A stretch of 64,000 nucleotides of DNA from assembly GCA_947623175.1 (NCBI GenBank), contig CANQGK010000006.1:1-64000 (forward strand), given 5' to 3'. The position numbers and the translations under genes are program-made. Source of the stretch: an uncultured Clostridia bacterium (GTDB lineage: Bacteria; Bacillota; Clostridia; Oscillospirales; Acutalibacteraceae). This document shows, piece by piece, positions 1 through 8,829 of this stretch (its first letter is position 1; each line of letters begins with the position of its first letter). The notes under the pieces were generated by a model that made no database searches, was not told the DNA's origin, and saw nothing but the letters and a program-made list of their open reading frames with translations.

Positions 1-73
1 TATGGTAAGACCGTGCGACAAAGCGGGCGCGGACGTCGTTCCACGCAAAACGCATTGTAATCTGATTGCATTG
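1..73 (+). mobile_element. Partial copy of ~270-bp inverted-repeat element (MITE-like), copy 1
   Basis: The first 73 bases match the distal end of the element seen complete at 43665-43933, in the same orientation, including the terminal inverted repeat that ends near base 73. The remainder lies upstream of the window. It sits 57 bp before the start codon of the first gene. No coding sequence is apparent. Confidence 0.8.
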
Positions 74-89
74 ACTAACGGCAAATTAC

Positions 90-113
90 AAAGGGCGCGG
101 AGTCGCCTTTTTT
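90..113 (+). terminator. Terminator-like hairpin ahead of first gene
   Basis: An 8-bp stem (90-97 with 104-111, one G-U pair) closes a 6-nt loop and runs into a T tract at 108-113. It lies between the mobile repeat and the ribosome binding site of the first gene. It could terminate transcription entering from upstream or act as a leader attenuator. The choice is not resolvable from sequence. Confidence 0.4.
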
Positions 114-129
114 GGGAAATGAGGTACAT

Positions 130-1263
130 ATGAAAAATTACGATATTGCGGCATACGTCTGGCCGGCGTTTACGGGGGATGAACCGCGCACACGCATCTT
201 TTGGCCGGAGGGCATAGGCGAATGGCAGACCGTTAAAAACGAAATACGCGATTATCCGCAGTTCAGCCAAAAACGAAAGCCGTTATGGGGCTATGTGAAC
301 GAGGCGGATCCCGCCGTAATGGAGGCGCAAATCGACGCGGCTGCCGACCATGGCGTAAATGTGTTTATTTACGATTGGTATTGGTATGACGGGCGGCCCT
401 TTTTGGAGCAATGCCTGAACGACGGTTTTTTAAAAGCCAAAAATAATCATCGAATGCGCTTTTATCTGATGTGGGCAAATCATGATGCGAATTACTGTTG
501 GGACGTGCGCAACGCGGCGGAGGAATGCGGCGATACGGTCATTTGGCGCGGCGCACAGGACGAAAAGCAGTTTGATATCATTTGCGACCGCTTGATAAGC
601 AATTATTTTTGCCATCCGCAATATTACCGCATAGACGGCAAACCGGTTTTTCAAATTTATGATATCGACAATCTGATAAACGGACTCGGCGGCGTCGAAA
701 AAACGGCTCAAAAATTACGGGAGTTTCGCCGCAAATGCGAACAGGCGGGGCTTGGCGGACTTTATCTGCTCGTTACGCAATGGGGCGACGTCAAGCATAA
801 TTTAAGCGGCGTAGACAGCGGCGCGCATACGATAGATACAGCCGGCTTGGCGGCGCGCTTGGGATTTGACGGCGCCACCAATTATCAATACTGTCATTTT
901 GTCGCCGTAAACCGTGATTATAACGAAACTACCGATGACGCCGAGAAAATGTGGCGGGAGTTTTATGACCGCTATAACGGAAAATATTTTCCGCATATTT
1001 CGGTAGGCTGGGACAACAATCCGCGTTACCGAAAATTCCGCATAGATATTGTGCGAAACAACACGCCGGAAAATTTTGAAAAGGCGCTTTACAGGATCAA
1101 GCATTTTGTGGATACCCATGAAACGGACGCGCCGCTTATCACCGTAAACAGTTGGAACGAATGGACCGAAACAAGTTATCTGGAGCCGGATTATGAAAAC
1201 GGCTACGGATATTTAGAGGCTATACGGAATGTTTTCTGCCGTACCGAGGAGGAGTTCTTGTGA
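130..1263 (+). CDS. WbsX-like / GH99-like glycan protein
   Basis: A 377-residue cytosolic protein without signal peptide. The opening YVWPAFTGDEPR, the early WPEGIGEW, the aromatic FIYDWYWYDGRP segment near residue 85, and the late NSWNEWTE with YLEPD are hallmarks of the WbsX family (Pfam Glyco_tran_WbsX). That family is annotated as glycosyltransferase but is related to GH99 endo-glycosidases and is often found in catabolic loci. The start is taken as ATG 130, since the upstream TTG at 112 has no ribosome binding site while GAGG precedes 130. The next gene overlaps the stop codon, so the three genes to 3577 are an operon. In this setting a hydrolytic or glycan-processing role seems likelier than O-antigen synthesis, but that is inference. 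Confidence 0.72.
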   Translation: MKNYDIAAYVWPAFTGDEPRTRIFWPEGIGEWQTVKNEIRDYPQFSQKRKPLWGYVNEADPAVMEAQIDAAADHGVNVFIYDWYWYDGRPFLEQCLNDGFLKAKNNHRMRFYLMWANHDANYCWDVRNAAEECGDTVIWRGAQDEKQFDIICDRLISNYFCHPQYYRIDGKPVFQIYDIDNLINGLGGVEKTAQKLREFRRKCEQAGLGGLYLLVTQWGDVKHNLSGVDSGAHTIDTAGLAARLGFDGATNYQYCHFVAVNRDYNETTDDAEKMWREFYDRYNGKYFPHISVGWDNNPRYRKFRIDIVRNNTPENFEKALYRIKHFVDTHETDAPLITVNSWNEWTETSYLEPDYENGYGYLEAIRNVFCRTEEEFL

Positions 1264-2108
1264 ATATTGTAACGACCACCTGCGTATATCCGTCGGAAAT
1301 TCCCGAGGAGGAACGCTTGACGCGTCTTGCCGACATAGGCTTTACCTGCCTCGATTTGGCGCTCGACTGTCTTACACCCGATCACCCCTTGCTCGGGGAG
1401 CGTTGGCGGGATTGGCTTTCGGGTTTACGGGAAAAGGCGGAAAATCGGGGCGTTCGCTATACCCATTCGCACGCATGGGGCAACTGCGGCGCCGTCGGAC
1501 TCAACATAACCCGCTGTTTTGAGGCCTGCGCTTTTTTAAAAATCCCGTATACGGTAGTTCATCCTATTCATCAAAAACCCGACGGCAGTTTTTTCACCGA
1601 AAAGGATGAGTTTATAGAGGTCAACGCCCGCGCGGTTCGGTATATACTAAAGTTAGCGGAGGAATACGGTGTGACGGCGCTGGTCGAAAACATTTTGTGG
1701 GCGCAATCCGCCGAGCTTGACGCGATCACCGGGCTTGTTGACGCGGTCGATTCGCCGTTTTTCGGTTGGTGCTTTGATACGGGGCATATCAATTGCCTGC
1801 ATAAAGAGATATCGTCGCTTCGTACGGTATCTCGGGCGCCGCTTTCGCTGCATATTCATGATAATTACGGTAAAAGCGGTCCTTTCGGGAAGGACGCGCA
1901 TTTACTGCCGGGCGACGGCACCGTCGATTGGAAGGAATTTTTAGACATTCTGCATAAGATCGATTATAAGGGGGATCTTGTGCTGGAGGCTCATCATCAA
2001 TCGATCGAGGCGCCCGACGATCGGCGCGACGCTATTTTAAGCGAGCTGTTTTCCCGCTCGCAAAAAATGCGTGCGTATTATTTAGGCGAAACCGATAAGC
2101 TGTTCTGA
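1260..2108 (+). CDS. Sugar phosphate isomerase/epimerase-like TIM-barrel protein
   Basis: A 282-residue protein of the AP-endonuclease-2-like xylose isomerase TIM-barrel family (PF01261). Visible signatures are HSHAWG, LVENI, the CFDTGH strand, HIHDNYG and the late LEAHHQ. These supply the Glu, Asp, His and Glu metal ligands used by such isomerases and epimerases. The GTG start at 1260 overlaps the TGA of the upstream gene and is preceded by GAGGAGG, implying translational coupling. The substrate cannot be read from sequence. Context suggests it isomerises a sugar released by neighbouring enzymes. Confidence 0.75.
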   Translation: MNIVTTTCVYPSEIPEEERLTRLADIGFTCLDLALDCLTPDHPLLGERWRDWLSGLREKAENRGVRYTHSHAWGNCGAVGLNITRCFEACAFLKIPYTVVHPIHQKPDGSFFTEKDEFIEVNARAVRYILKLAEEYGVTALVENILWAQSAELDAITGLVDAVDSPFFGWCFDTGHINCLHKEISSLRTVSRAPLSLHIHDNYGKSGPFGKDAHLLPGDGTVDWKEFLDILHKIDYKGDLVLEAHHQSIEAPDDRRDAILSELFSRSQKMRAYYLGETDKLF

Positions 2109-2167
2109 ATTTTCCGAGGTTTTACGGGAAAGGCGACAGAAGAAAATACGGACTGTGGGTGAAGGAC

Positions 2168-3577
2168 ATGAAAAAGCAACTATTTTTTGACGACGGCGGA
2201 TTGTTTGCTTCCGAAAACGTCGAACGAAAATACGGAAAACCCGTATTGACGGAAACGTATAATGACGGCGTTTCGAGCAGCGATCATGCCACGGGATATG
2301 TTTTTCGTTTGGATAACGGGCTTTACCGTATGCTGTATTACGCACGCGGCAAGGATTTTGCGGGGGGAAAGCTTTTTTCCGCCGTCAGCGATGATGGTCT
2401 GCATTTCAAGCCGGAGGCCCTGTTCGATCCCGCGCGCGACGAAAAAGCGTATCCGCATGAGATAATGTCTTTAAAAGACGGTCAAGAGATAGCCTTCGTC
2501 TATGAGGATAAATATTGTGAGGATCAAAACGAACGGTATAAATTGCTGATGTCAATGTTTGACGGGAGCCTAAGCTTGGCGGATCCCATATATACCTCGC
2601 CCGATTTGATCAATTGGCGTCAAAAGGAGGGCGTGGTATGGGGCGGCGGCGCCGAGCCGCTTGCAAGCGTTTTTTACAATAGGCATAAACAGACTCATAC
2701 CATTATAGAACGACCGTTTTGGGGAGTTCGTTACGCAGGGTACAGCGAGACAAAGGATTGGCAAAATTTTACCGAATACCAGCCCTGCCTGCGGGTGGAT
2801 TCGGCGGATGAACCGCTCAGCGAAATTTACGGTATGTTCGCTTTTGAATACGATGGCATGTACATCGGTCTTCCGCACATGTACAGGGGATTAAAAAGCG
2901 AGCTTAACGCCAAGTTTTTTAACGGTGTGATCGATACGCAGCTTGCCTATTCGTATGACGGAAGATATTGGCAGCGAAGCCTGCGGCAGCCCTTTTTAAG
3001 CGGTCTGTGGGAAGACTGTGAACCGCAGTATAAATTGTTGTGGTGCTTCGGTATTCAAAGGAATACGGGCGGCGATTTATATTTATACGCATCCGCCTCC
3101 GAATTGGAGCACGGACCGGCCTTTCACCAACCGGGAACCGGCAAAATGCTCATCTACCGTTTGCGGCAAGACGGATTTATCTCCCTTGCAAGTCGAAATA
3201 AAGCGGAGCCGTCGGTCGTCGCCACGCGTGAAAAAATATGGCACGGAGGAGAGCCGCATTTTAATTTGAAGGCGAAAAACGCCACGGTGGCGGTATATAC
3301 CACCGAAGAAACCGAAGACGTCGGGGGAAACGCGCTCGCCTTTTCTCGTTTGATCGAAGGCATGGGACATGAAGACTGTCTGCCCTTCGGCGGCGACAGT
3401 ACCGATTGGTCGCCGATTTACAAAACAGGGAAAAAGGTCGATGACCTAAAGGGAAAAACGCTGGTGCTGGAGCTTCGCTTCCTCGACGGAGAAGTATTCT
3501 CGATCGCGGGGGAATATACCGACGTTTACAATACGCAGGCGGCGCGATACAGAAAATTCGGCGTCATGCCGACGTAA
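2168..3577 (+). CDS. Five-bladed beta-propeller glycosidase-like protein
   Basis: About 469 residues, no signal peptide. The LFFDD opening, the YYARG strand, SDDGLHF, SPDLINW and repeated short beta blades with W/D-rich turns resemble the GH32/GH43/GH68-like five-bladed propeller superfamily, for example uncharacterised sucrose-6-phosphate hydrolase-like proteins. The catalytic triad was not assigned with confidence. The start is uncertain: ATG 2168 is preferred over GTG 2159, but AAGGA lies only one base before it. It is the last gene of the 130-3577 operon, and its products would plausibly feed the upstream isomerase. Confidence 0.6.
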   Translation: MKKQLFFDDGGLFASENVERKYGKPVLTETYNDGVSSSDHATGYVFRLDNGLYRMLYYARGKDFAGGKLFSAVSDDGLHFKPEALFDPARDEKAYPHEIMSLKDGQEIAFVYEDKYCEDQNERYKLLMSMFDGSLSLADPIYTSPDLINWRQKEGVVWGGGAEPLASVFYNRHKQTHTIIERPFWGVRYAGYSETKDWQNFTEYQPCLRVDSADEPLSEIYGMFAFEYDGMYIGLPHMYRGLKSELNAKFFNGVIDTQLAYSYDGRYWQRSLRQPFLSGLWEDCEPQYKLLWCFGIQRNTGGDLYLYASASELEHGPAFHQPGTGKMLIYRLRQDGFISLASRNKAEPSVVATREKIWHGGEPHFNLKAKNATVAVYTTEETEDVGGNALAFSRLIEGMGHEDCLPFGGDSTDWSPIYKTGKKVDDLKGKTLVLELRFLDGEVFSIAGEYTDVYNTQAARYRKFGVMPT

Positions 3578-3585
3578 GATGCATA

Positions 3586-3614
3586 TTGACTTTCGATTTC
3601 GGGTATGATATAAT
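3586..3614 (+). promoter_or_regulatory. Sigma-A promoter for the DUF4143 ATPase
   Basis: TTGACT (3586-3591), a 17-bp spacer, then TATAAT (3609-3614). This near-consensus sigma-A promoter starts nine bases after the upstream stop codon, so the ATPase has its own transcription unit. Confidence 0.8.
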
Positions 3615-3617
3615 ATG

Positions 3618-3646
3618 ACTGATTTAGAAAACAATTCTAAATCAGT
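3618..3646 (+). promoter_or_regulatory. 12-bp perfect inverted repeat at the transcription start
   Basis: ACTGATTTAGAA (3618-3629) and its exact complement (3635-3646) flank a 5-nt spacer. The palindrome begins 4 bp after the -10 box, spanning the expected +1, and ends just before the GGAGG of the ATPase gene. It could be an operator that blocks initiation or a 5' mRNA hairpin. Confidence 0.6.
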
Positions 3647-3657
3647 CGGAGGCGCTT

Positions 3658-4917
3658 ATGAAATACATCAACCGAAAAATCGAAAGCAAATTGACCGAAT
3701 CGTCGAAATCCTTTAAGGCGGTTTTGCTTACCGGCGCCCGCCAGGTGGGCAAATCCACGGTTTTGAAAAACCGTTTTCCGGATTATAAATACGTTTCCTT
3801 GGACGATCCGTTCCTCGAGGATCAGGCGAAAAGCAACGGCGGGATGTTCTTGACCTTGAACCGGCCGCCCGTGACGATCGACGAGGTACAGCGCGCTCCC
3901 GAACTGTTCCGACATATCAAAATCGCCTGTGACGAGTCGGATCGGCGGGGGCTTTTCCTGCTTTCTGGTTCCCAGCAATTCAAATTGATGCAGGACGCGT
4001 CGGACTCTCTTTCCGGACGAGTCTGCATTGTCGAGCTTTCGGGGCTTTCCCTGCGGGAGATTATGGGGGATCCCTTTAACGAGCGCTTCGTACCGACGCC
4101 TGAGTATATCATGGAACGTTCCAAAACCGCAAAGCCGCCCCAAAACATCTGGGAGATCATCCATCGGGGCTCCTATCCCGAATTGCAGGACGAGCAGGTC
4201 GGGTGGTCGGACTTTTACGCAAGCTATGTCAAGACCTATTTGGAGCGCGACGTCAGGGAGTTGTCCGCCGTGCATGATCTTGACATATTTCGCCGGTTTA
4301 TGATCTCCGCCGCCGCGCGGACGGGAGAGGTTTTGAATTATTCGAATATAGCAAACGAAGTCGGCAAGGACGTCACGACAATCAAAAATTGGATCTCCAT
4401 TCTCGAAACATCCGGCATTATTTATCTGTTGGAGCCTTATACCGCATCGGTGCTGAATCGCGCGATCAAAACGCCCAAGCTATATTTCCGTGATACCGGC
4501 CTTGCGAGTTATCTGACAAGGTGGCTCACGCCCGAAGCGCTGGCTTACGGAGCGATGAGCGGGCATATGTTTGAAACCTTCGTAATTTCCGAAATTCTAA
4601 AATCCTTTTCAAATGCCGGTATCGATTACCGGTATTGCGTCTCGTATTATCGGGGCAAGGACAAGAAAAAACAGGTTCGAAACGGAGAGCAAATCTTCAC
4701 CGAATCCGAGATTGATTTTATCATAGAGGAAAACGGGATTCTTTATCCCGTTGAGATAAAGCAGAGCAGCAAGGTAAGCGCCGACGAAACGAGCGCCTTT
4801 ACCGTCTTGGATAAAATCCCGGATAAGAAGCGCGGGACGGGAGCCGTCGTGTGTATGTGCCCCCAACCCGGCGCTTTGCGGGATAATATTTTGCAAATCC
4901 CCGTGTGGTATATCTGA
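3658..4917 (+). CDS. AAA-family ATPase with DUF4143 domain
   Basis: A 419-residue cytosolic ATPase. The Walker A motif GARQVGKS is at residues 26-33 with K32, and the Walker B-like TIDEVQ has D75 and E76. LLSGSQQFKL gives sensor-like polar residues. The C-terminal half is the DUF4143 domain, ending in a PD-(D/E)xK-like stretch (SEIDFIIEENG, then YPVEIK), which resembles a nuclease fold. Families of this AAA_14/DUF4143 type are common and multi-copy in anaerobes, but their biological role is not established. The gene stands alone between two operons, with its own promoter and palindrome, and GGAGG supports the ATG. Confidence 0.88.
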   Translation: MKYINRKIESKLTESSKSFKAVLLTGARQVGKSTVLKNRFPDYKYVSLDDPFLEDQAKSNGGMFLTLNRPPVTIDEVQRAPELFRHIKIACDESDRRGLFLLSGSQQFKLMQDASDSLSGRVCIVELSGLSLREIMGDPFNERFVPTPEYIMERSKTAKPPQNIWEIIHRGSYPELQDEQVGWSDFYASYVKTYLERDVRELSAVHDLDIFRRFMISAAARTGEVLNYSNIANEVGKDVTTIKNWISILETSGIIYLLEPYTASVLNRAIKTPKLYFRDTGLASYLTRWLTPEALAYGAMSGHMFETFVISEILKSFSNAGIDYRYCVSYYRGKDKKKQVRNGEQIFTESEIDFIIEENGILYPVEIKQSSKVSADETSAFTVLDKIPDKKRGTGAVVCMCPQPGALRDNILQIPVWYI

Positions 4918-5019
4918 CGGTTAGATAAAATCGATACGCCGCACGGCAGAAAAAATTTAAGAAATGATCCGACCGTCTTTTGTAAATCTCGGGCGATTAG
5001 GTTCGAAGCTTTAGGCGGG

Positions 5020-7266
5020 TTAAAGTTTTTGCGCTTCTGTTTGGATTTTGGCGGTGAGGGGGCCTGCGTACAGGGTGACGGTTGCTTCCTCGACTTCAAA
5101 AATCTCGTTTACCGAGTAAACCTTAAGTTCATCATAGCTTAGTGTAAAAGTCACGGTCTTCGTTTCATGGGCGTAAATTTCGATCTTTCGGAAGCCCTTT
5201 AATTCTTTCACACGGCGTCTTACGCTATTGCCCGAACCGTGAATATACAGCATGACCGTCTCTTTTCCGGGGCGGTCGGAGACGTTTTCCACCGTTACGT
5301 CGACCTCAAATCTATTTACGCCTGTTTTACGTACTTCCATACTCTTATATTGAAACTCGGAATAGGACAGTCCGTATCCGAAAGGATAAAGAATTCTTTC
5401 CACAGTATCGCTGTATGTATTGACCGTCCATCCGTTGCCGGAGCTGTAATCCGCATCGGCAAGCCGATTGTAATATGCCGGAAGACATGTGGCGGCAGTC
5501 GGAACAGACACCGAAAGCTTTCCGGAAGGGTTGACCTTTCCGGTGAGAATATCGCAGATAGCCTCGGCGCCCTCTATTCCGGGATACCAGACTGCCAGCA
5601 CCGCGTCCGCCGCCGCGTTTGCCCGGGTGATTTCATATGGGCGCCCCTGCATAAGCAGTACAATGACGGGTTTTCCGGTTTCCTTCAAACGCTCGATAAG
5701 CTCGGTCTGATTGCCCGGGAGCTTTATATCCGATACGTCGACGCCTTCGCCGCAGTCAAGGAAGCGGTTTGTGCGCCTTACCGCTCCGGTGTTCGGATCA
5801 TAGTCGACGTTATCGATAAGCTTTGCGGTACTGCCGCCCGCGGTCACGACCACTACGTCGCTTTCCGCGGCGATTTTCAGCGCATTGTCAAAATCGTCGT
5901 ATGCGCCGCAAAAATCCCAGCCGTTTGAGAAAGAAACCGAGGCAAATTGCCGCTCAAGCGCTTTGCGAACGGTGCAGGCGTCATCCTGATTTTGATAGGC
6001 GGAATAATCGCCCAGCTGATAGTAGATGTTGTCGGCATGGGCGCCGATAAGGGCGATTTTCATATCCTTTGATAAAGGCAGAACGCCGTTGTTTTTTAAG
6101 AGTACCGCCGATTCCGCCGCCGCTTCGTATGCCAAGCTTTTTTGCTCGCCGCTTTTTAAGTAGGTCTCGAGAGCGCCGTTATCCTCCAAATAAGGGTTAT
6201 CAAACAGACCGATCTCGTATTTCTTTTCAAGTATTCTTGTGACCGCCGCGTCAATAAGCGATTCATCGATATAGCCCTTTTTACAGGCTTCTTCCAAACA
6301 CAAATATGCGCCGTCCGTATCTGCCAAGCTCAAATCCACACCGGCTCGCAGAACGGCGGCGCTTCCTTTTTCCATGTCATAGCCCATCTGATTTATCGCG
6401 CGCTGTACGCCGAAACCGTCCGATAATACAATACCCTCAAAGCCCAACTCTTCGCGCAGAACGGTACGCAGCAGATAACCGTTCATATGCCCGGGTATGC
6501 CGTCGATCACGTTGTATGCCGCCATAAATACGTCGGCGCCCGCTTTGACCGCTTTTTCCGCCGGCGGGAGGTGAATATCATGCAGCTCGCGGTGACCGAT
6601 GCTGACTTCGCCCACGTTAATGCCGCCGAATCCGTCGCCGGTCGCGCAGTAATGCTTACAGCAAATCAAGCGCCCCTCGGATTTATAGCCCGTTACGCCC
6701 TTTTCGGCAAACTGCGACGCAAGGTAAGGGTCCTCCGAAAAAAATTCCTCCGTACGCCCCCATCGCGGATCCCGCGCCATATCGAGCATGGTGGTAAATG
6801 CCATGTGATTTGCCGACAGCCTCATTTCCTTGCCTATCGTTTTCATTATTTTTCGGTACAATTCGGGATTAAAGGTACAGCCGATGCCGAGGTTTGTCGG
6901 GAACATGACGCTTCCGAGCGCCTGGATACCGTGATTTGCTTCCACCTCGATCAAGACGGGAATTTGCAGGCGGGAATGCTCCAAAACCCGTTTTTGCAAA
7001 GCGTTGGCGACCTTCACCCGGTGCCGCGGCTCGATTCCGGTGTTCCAATCATGCTTTGTAAAGGCGTCTGCGCGCAGAATATTACTGATAGCCCCCATAG
7101 GGCCGTATTGCTCTGTAAAATCGTCCAATTCTTTCGAAAACGTAAATTCCTCTCCGCTGCGCTCAAAACAACGATACCCGGCTACCTTTTGGCATAGCTG
7201 GGCAACTTTTTCTCTAAGCGTCATCTTTGCAAGCATTTGTTTGGCAAAAATCGTATATTTACTCAT
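5020..7266 (-). CDS. Glycoside hydrolase family 3 beta-glycosidase
   Basis: A 748-residue GH3 enzyme without signal peptide, so probably cytosolic, removing terminal beta-linked sugars from imported oligosaccharides. The N-terminal GH3 barrel carries CKHYC (K204-H205) and GIVLSDGFG, with D283 as the expected nucleophile. The GH3 C-terminal domain (about 390-600, with LLKNNGVLPL and the QGRPYEI segment) and a fibronectin-like domain (about 655-735) follow. GGAGG lies a suitable distance before the ATG. It is 54 bp downstream of the AraC regulator on the same strand and probably co-transcribed. Family identity is firm; beta-glucosidase versus xylosidase specificity is not. Confidence 0.93.
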   Translation of the reverse strand: MSKYTIFAKQMLAKMTLREKVAQLCQKVAGYRCFERSGEEFTFSKELDDFTEQYGPMGAISNILRADAFTKHDWNTGIEPRHRVKVANALQKRVLEHSRLQIPVLIEVEANHGIQALGSVMFPTNLGIGCTFNPELYRKIMKTIGKEMRLSANHMAFTTMLDMARDPRWGRTEEFFSEDPYLASQFAEKGVTGYKSEGRLICCKHYCATGDGFGGINVGEVSIGHRELHDIHLPPAEKAVKAGADVFMAAYNVIDGIPGHMNGYLLRTVLREELGFEGIVLSDGFGVQRAINQMGYDMEKGSAAVLRAGVDLSLADTDGAYLCLEEACKKGYIDESLIDAAVTRILEKKYEIGLFDNPYLEDNGALETYLKSGEQKSLAYEAAAESAVLLKNNGVLPLSKDMKIALIGAHADNIYYQLGDYSAYQNQDDACTVRKALERQFASVSFSNGWDFCGAYDDFDNALKIAAESDVVVVTAGGSTAKLIDNVDYDPNTGAVRRTNRFLDCGEGVDVSDIKLPGNQTELIERLKETGKPVIVLLMQGRPYEITRANAAADAVLAVWYPGIEGAEAICDILTGKVNPSGKLSVSVPTAATCLPAYYNRLADADYSSGNGWTVNTYSDTVERILYPFGYGLSYSEFQYKSMEVRKTGVNRFEVDVTVENVSDRPGKETVMLYIHGSGNSVRRRVKELKGFRKIEIYAHETKTVTFTLSYDELKVYSVNEIFEVEEATVTLYAGPLTAKIQTEAQKL

Positions 7267-7320
7267 TTTCTTTTCCTCCGAAGCTTTTATGAATCTGCGT
7301 TGCAGTAATATATTTTTTTT

Positions 7321-8181
7321 CTATTTATCGATATTTTTCGAAAATTTTTCCTTGTATCCCTTTGGGGACAAACCCGTTAATTTTTTGAAATAACGGCTGA
7401 AATAGTAAGGATCGCCAAAGCCCACTATCTGTGAAATTTGATTTATGCCGAGATCGGTATTGGTTATAAGATTTTTGGCGTGGTTTATCCGAAGCTTCAG
7501 CTTATAATTAAGGGGTGAAGTGCCCGTAGCCTGCTTAAAGCATCTTAAAAAATGGGGAAGGCTCAGTCCGCATTTGTAAGCGTAATCCCGGTTGGAGGAA
7601 TTGTCGGAAAAGTTGACTTTGATATCGTCTATTATTTCATCTATTTTGGAAAAATTGTTATTGGTAAGATATTTGAATTGAGCTATCTTTGCAAGCAGAC
7701 TGTAAAGCTCGGCGCACATAATATCGTGTGAAAACAGGTGCGGCGCATTGATTTCGTTCATGATTTTTTTGATGGTTTTCGGAATAGAGATGGACATATC
7801 CGTAAGATGCAGTATCTTTACGTCATGAATACAAAGCCTTTTCATCAGCTTTTCCGCTTCGGTGCCGTCGAAGTGGATCCAATAAACAATAGCTTCATCC
7901 TTTTTGGTATAGTAATATTTTTGCTTTTCATACGGTCGGTAAATGATAATATCATCGGTTTGGGCGGTATATCCCCGATCGCCTATCGTATAAGTAATGG
8001 AGTTTTTGCAGTTTTTTATATAAATAAGCTGATAATTCGGCGTTCCGTTCGGACGGTAGGAAAGTCCTCCCGTTTCGCTCTCGGTTTCGAGCGACAGATA
8101 TCCGGCGCCTATTACGTCCATGGGAACGTCCGTAATAGGGGTGAAGAGATCCCTTTTTTTATTATAAGCGGCGATAAACAT
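7321..8181 (-). CDS. AraC-family transcriptional regulator
   Basis: A 286-residue regulator. The N-terminal half (about 1-160) is a cupin-like AraC ligand-binding domain. The C-terminal 100 residues hold two helix-turn-helix motifs with the family signature IVGFGDPYYFSRYFKKLTG, and the first helix includes LSLPHFLRCFKQATG. GGGAGG precedes the ATG. It is transcribed toward the GH3 gene and divergently from the 8830 operon, so it probably senses a sugar and controls one or both. A mobile repeat occupies its leader. AraC proteins bind direct repeats about 21 bp apart, the geometry seen at 36274 and 43560, but linking this protein to those sites is speculative. Confidence 0.93.
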   Translation of the reverse strand: MFIAAYNKKRDLFTPITDVPMDVIGAGYLSLETESETGGLSYRPNGTPNYQLIYIKNCKNSITYTIGDRGYTAQTDDIIIYRPYEKQKYYYTKKDEAIVYWIHFDGTEAEKLMKRLCIHDVKILHLTDMSISIPKTIKKIMNEINAPHLFSHDIMCAELYSLLAKIAQFKYLTNNNFSKIDEIIDDIKVNFSDNSSNRDYAYKCGLSLPHFLRCFKQATGTSPLNYKLKLRINHAKNLITNTDLGINQISQIVGFGDPYYFSRYFKKLTGLSPKGYKEKFSKNIDK

Positions 8182-8210
8182 AAATTCGCCTCCCGATTCG
8201 TTATGTTATG

Positions 8211-8480
8211 GCAATGCAATCATATTACAATGCGTTTTGCGTGGAACGACGTCCGCGCCCGCTTTGTCCGCACGGTCTTACCATACGACAGTATGCTCTC
8301 AACCGTGCTTCGCGCGGAACACGAACGGCGTTCTCACGCAAAATCTTCGACCCGAGTCGGAGCGGATTTTTTCGTCCGGCAAGGAAGAGGACGCGGGAAT
8401 ATTGTCGTATTTCAAGGACGATGACACAGGCGGCGGAGAAATCCGACCGCCTCGGGCGCATTGTAATCTGATTGCATTGC
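8211..8480 (-). mobile_element. Complete ~270-bp inverted-repeat element (MITE-like), copy 2
   Basis: The element is bounded by 24-bp terminal inverted repeats (8211-8234 and 8457-8480, one mismatch). It is the reverse complement of the 43665-43933 copy with very few differences. It contains no convincing gene, only short overlapping ORFs in several frames. It starts 29 bp upstream of the AraC start codon and is transcribed in that gene's leader if the promoter at 8490-8518 is used. TATG and TATA flank it, suggesting a TA-rich target. Confidence 0.85.
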
Positions 8481-8489
8481 TATACGATA

Positions 8490-8518
8490 AGGATATAATA
8501 TTTCTGCCGCCTTGTCAA
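8490..8518 (-). promoter_or_regulatory. Candidate promoter of the AraC regulator
   Basis: On the minus strand a perfect TTGACA (8513-8518) is followed after 17 bp by TATCCT (8490-8495). Initiation would fall at about 8483, at the very edge of the repeat element, so the whole element would be the 5' leader of the araC-GH3 transcript. Confidence 0.5.
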
Positions 8519-8612
8519 GTCGAAAAGATACTTTTCTCTCAATATTAAATTTTTGTTCGGGTATTTGTTTCGGTTTTGCGGGCGAAATTTGCACAAACTA
8601 TCGGCACACTAT

Positions 8613-8621
8613 TGGTATAAT
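8613..8621 (+). promoter_or_regulatory. Extended -10 promoter candidate for the 8830 super-operon
   Basis: TGGTATAAT fits the extended -10 consensus TGnTATAAT. No good -35 lies at the normal distance. A leader of roughly 200 nt would follow. The remaining gene-free sequence to 8829 is AT-rich and shows no clear riboswitch or terminator, although a second TATAAT at 8779-8784 could also serve. Confidence 0.4.
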
Positions 8622-8829
8622 TGATGAAAAATAGCTTTAAACGGTAAATTGTGTATGTGAATAATGGTGCGTTAGCGAAGAGTTTTGAGAAAATTTTGTA
8701 AAAATCTCGCAAAATGCCGAAATGATACTTTTGTTCATTTTATTTAATTGTTTTTATACATTTACAATACAACCGCCTTATAATAAAATATAAAAAGGAA
8801 AATTTAAAACTTTATCGGAGGAGTTTTTT

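Noticed and set aside
3637-4275. 212-codon minus-strand ORF opposite the DUF4143 ATPase
   Set aside because: It is fully antisense to a gene with clear Walker motifs, shows no domain signature, and lacks an initiation signal.
4918-5019. Bidirectional terminator between the ATPase and GH3 genes
   Set aside because: Only a 4-bp hairpin and a widely separated GACGGT/ACCGTC pair were found, too weak to call.
8211-8480. Small protein genes inside the repeat element
   Set aside because: The short ORFs occur in several overlapping frames on both strands, lack ribosome binding sites, and differ between copies.
8589-8621. TTGCAC/TATAAT as a standard promoter for the 8830 operon
   Set aside because: The spacer is 21 bp, too long for sigma-A; only the extended -10 reading was kept.
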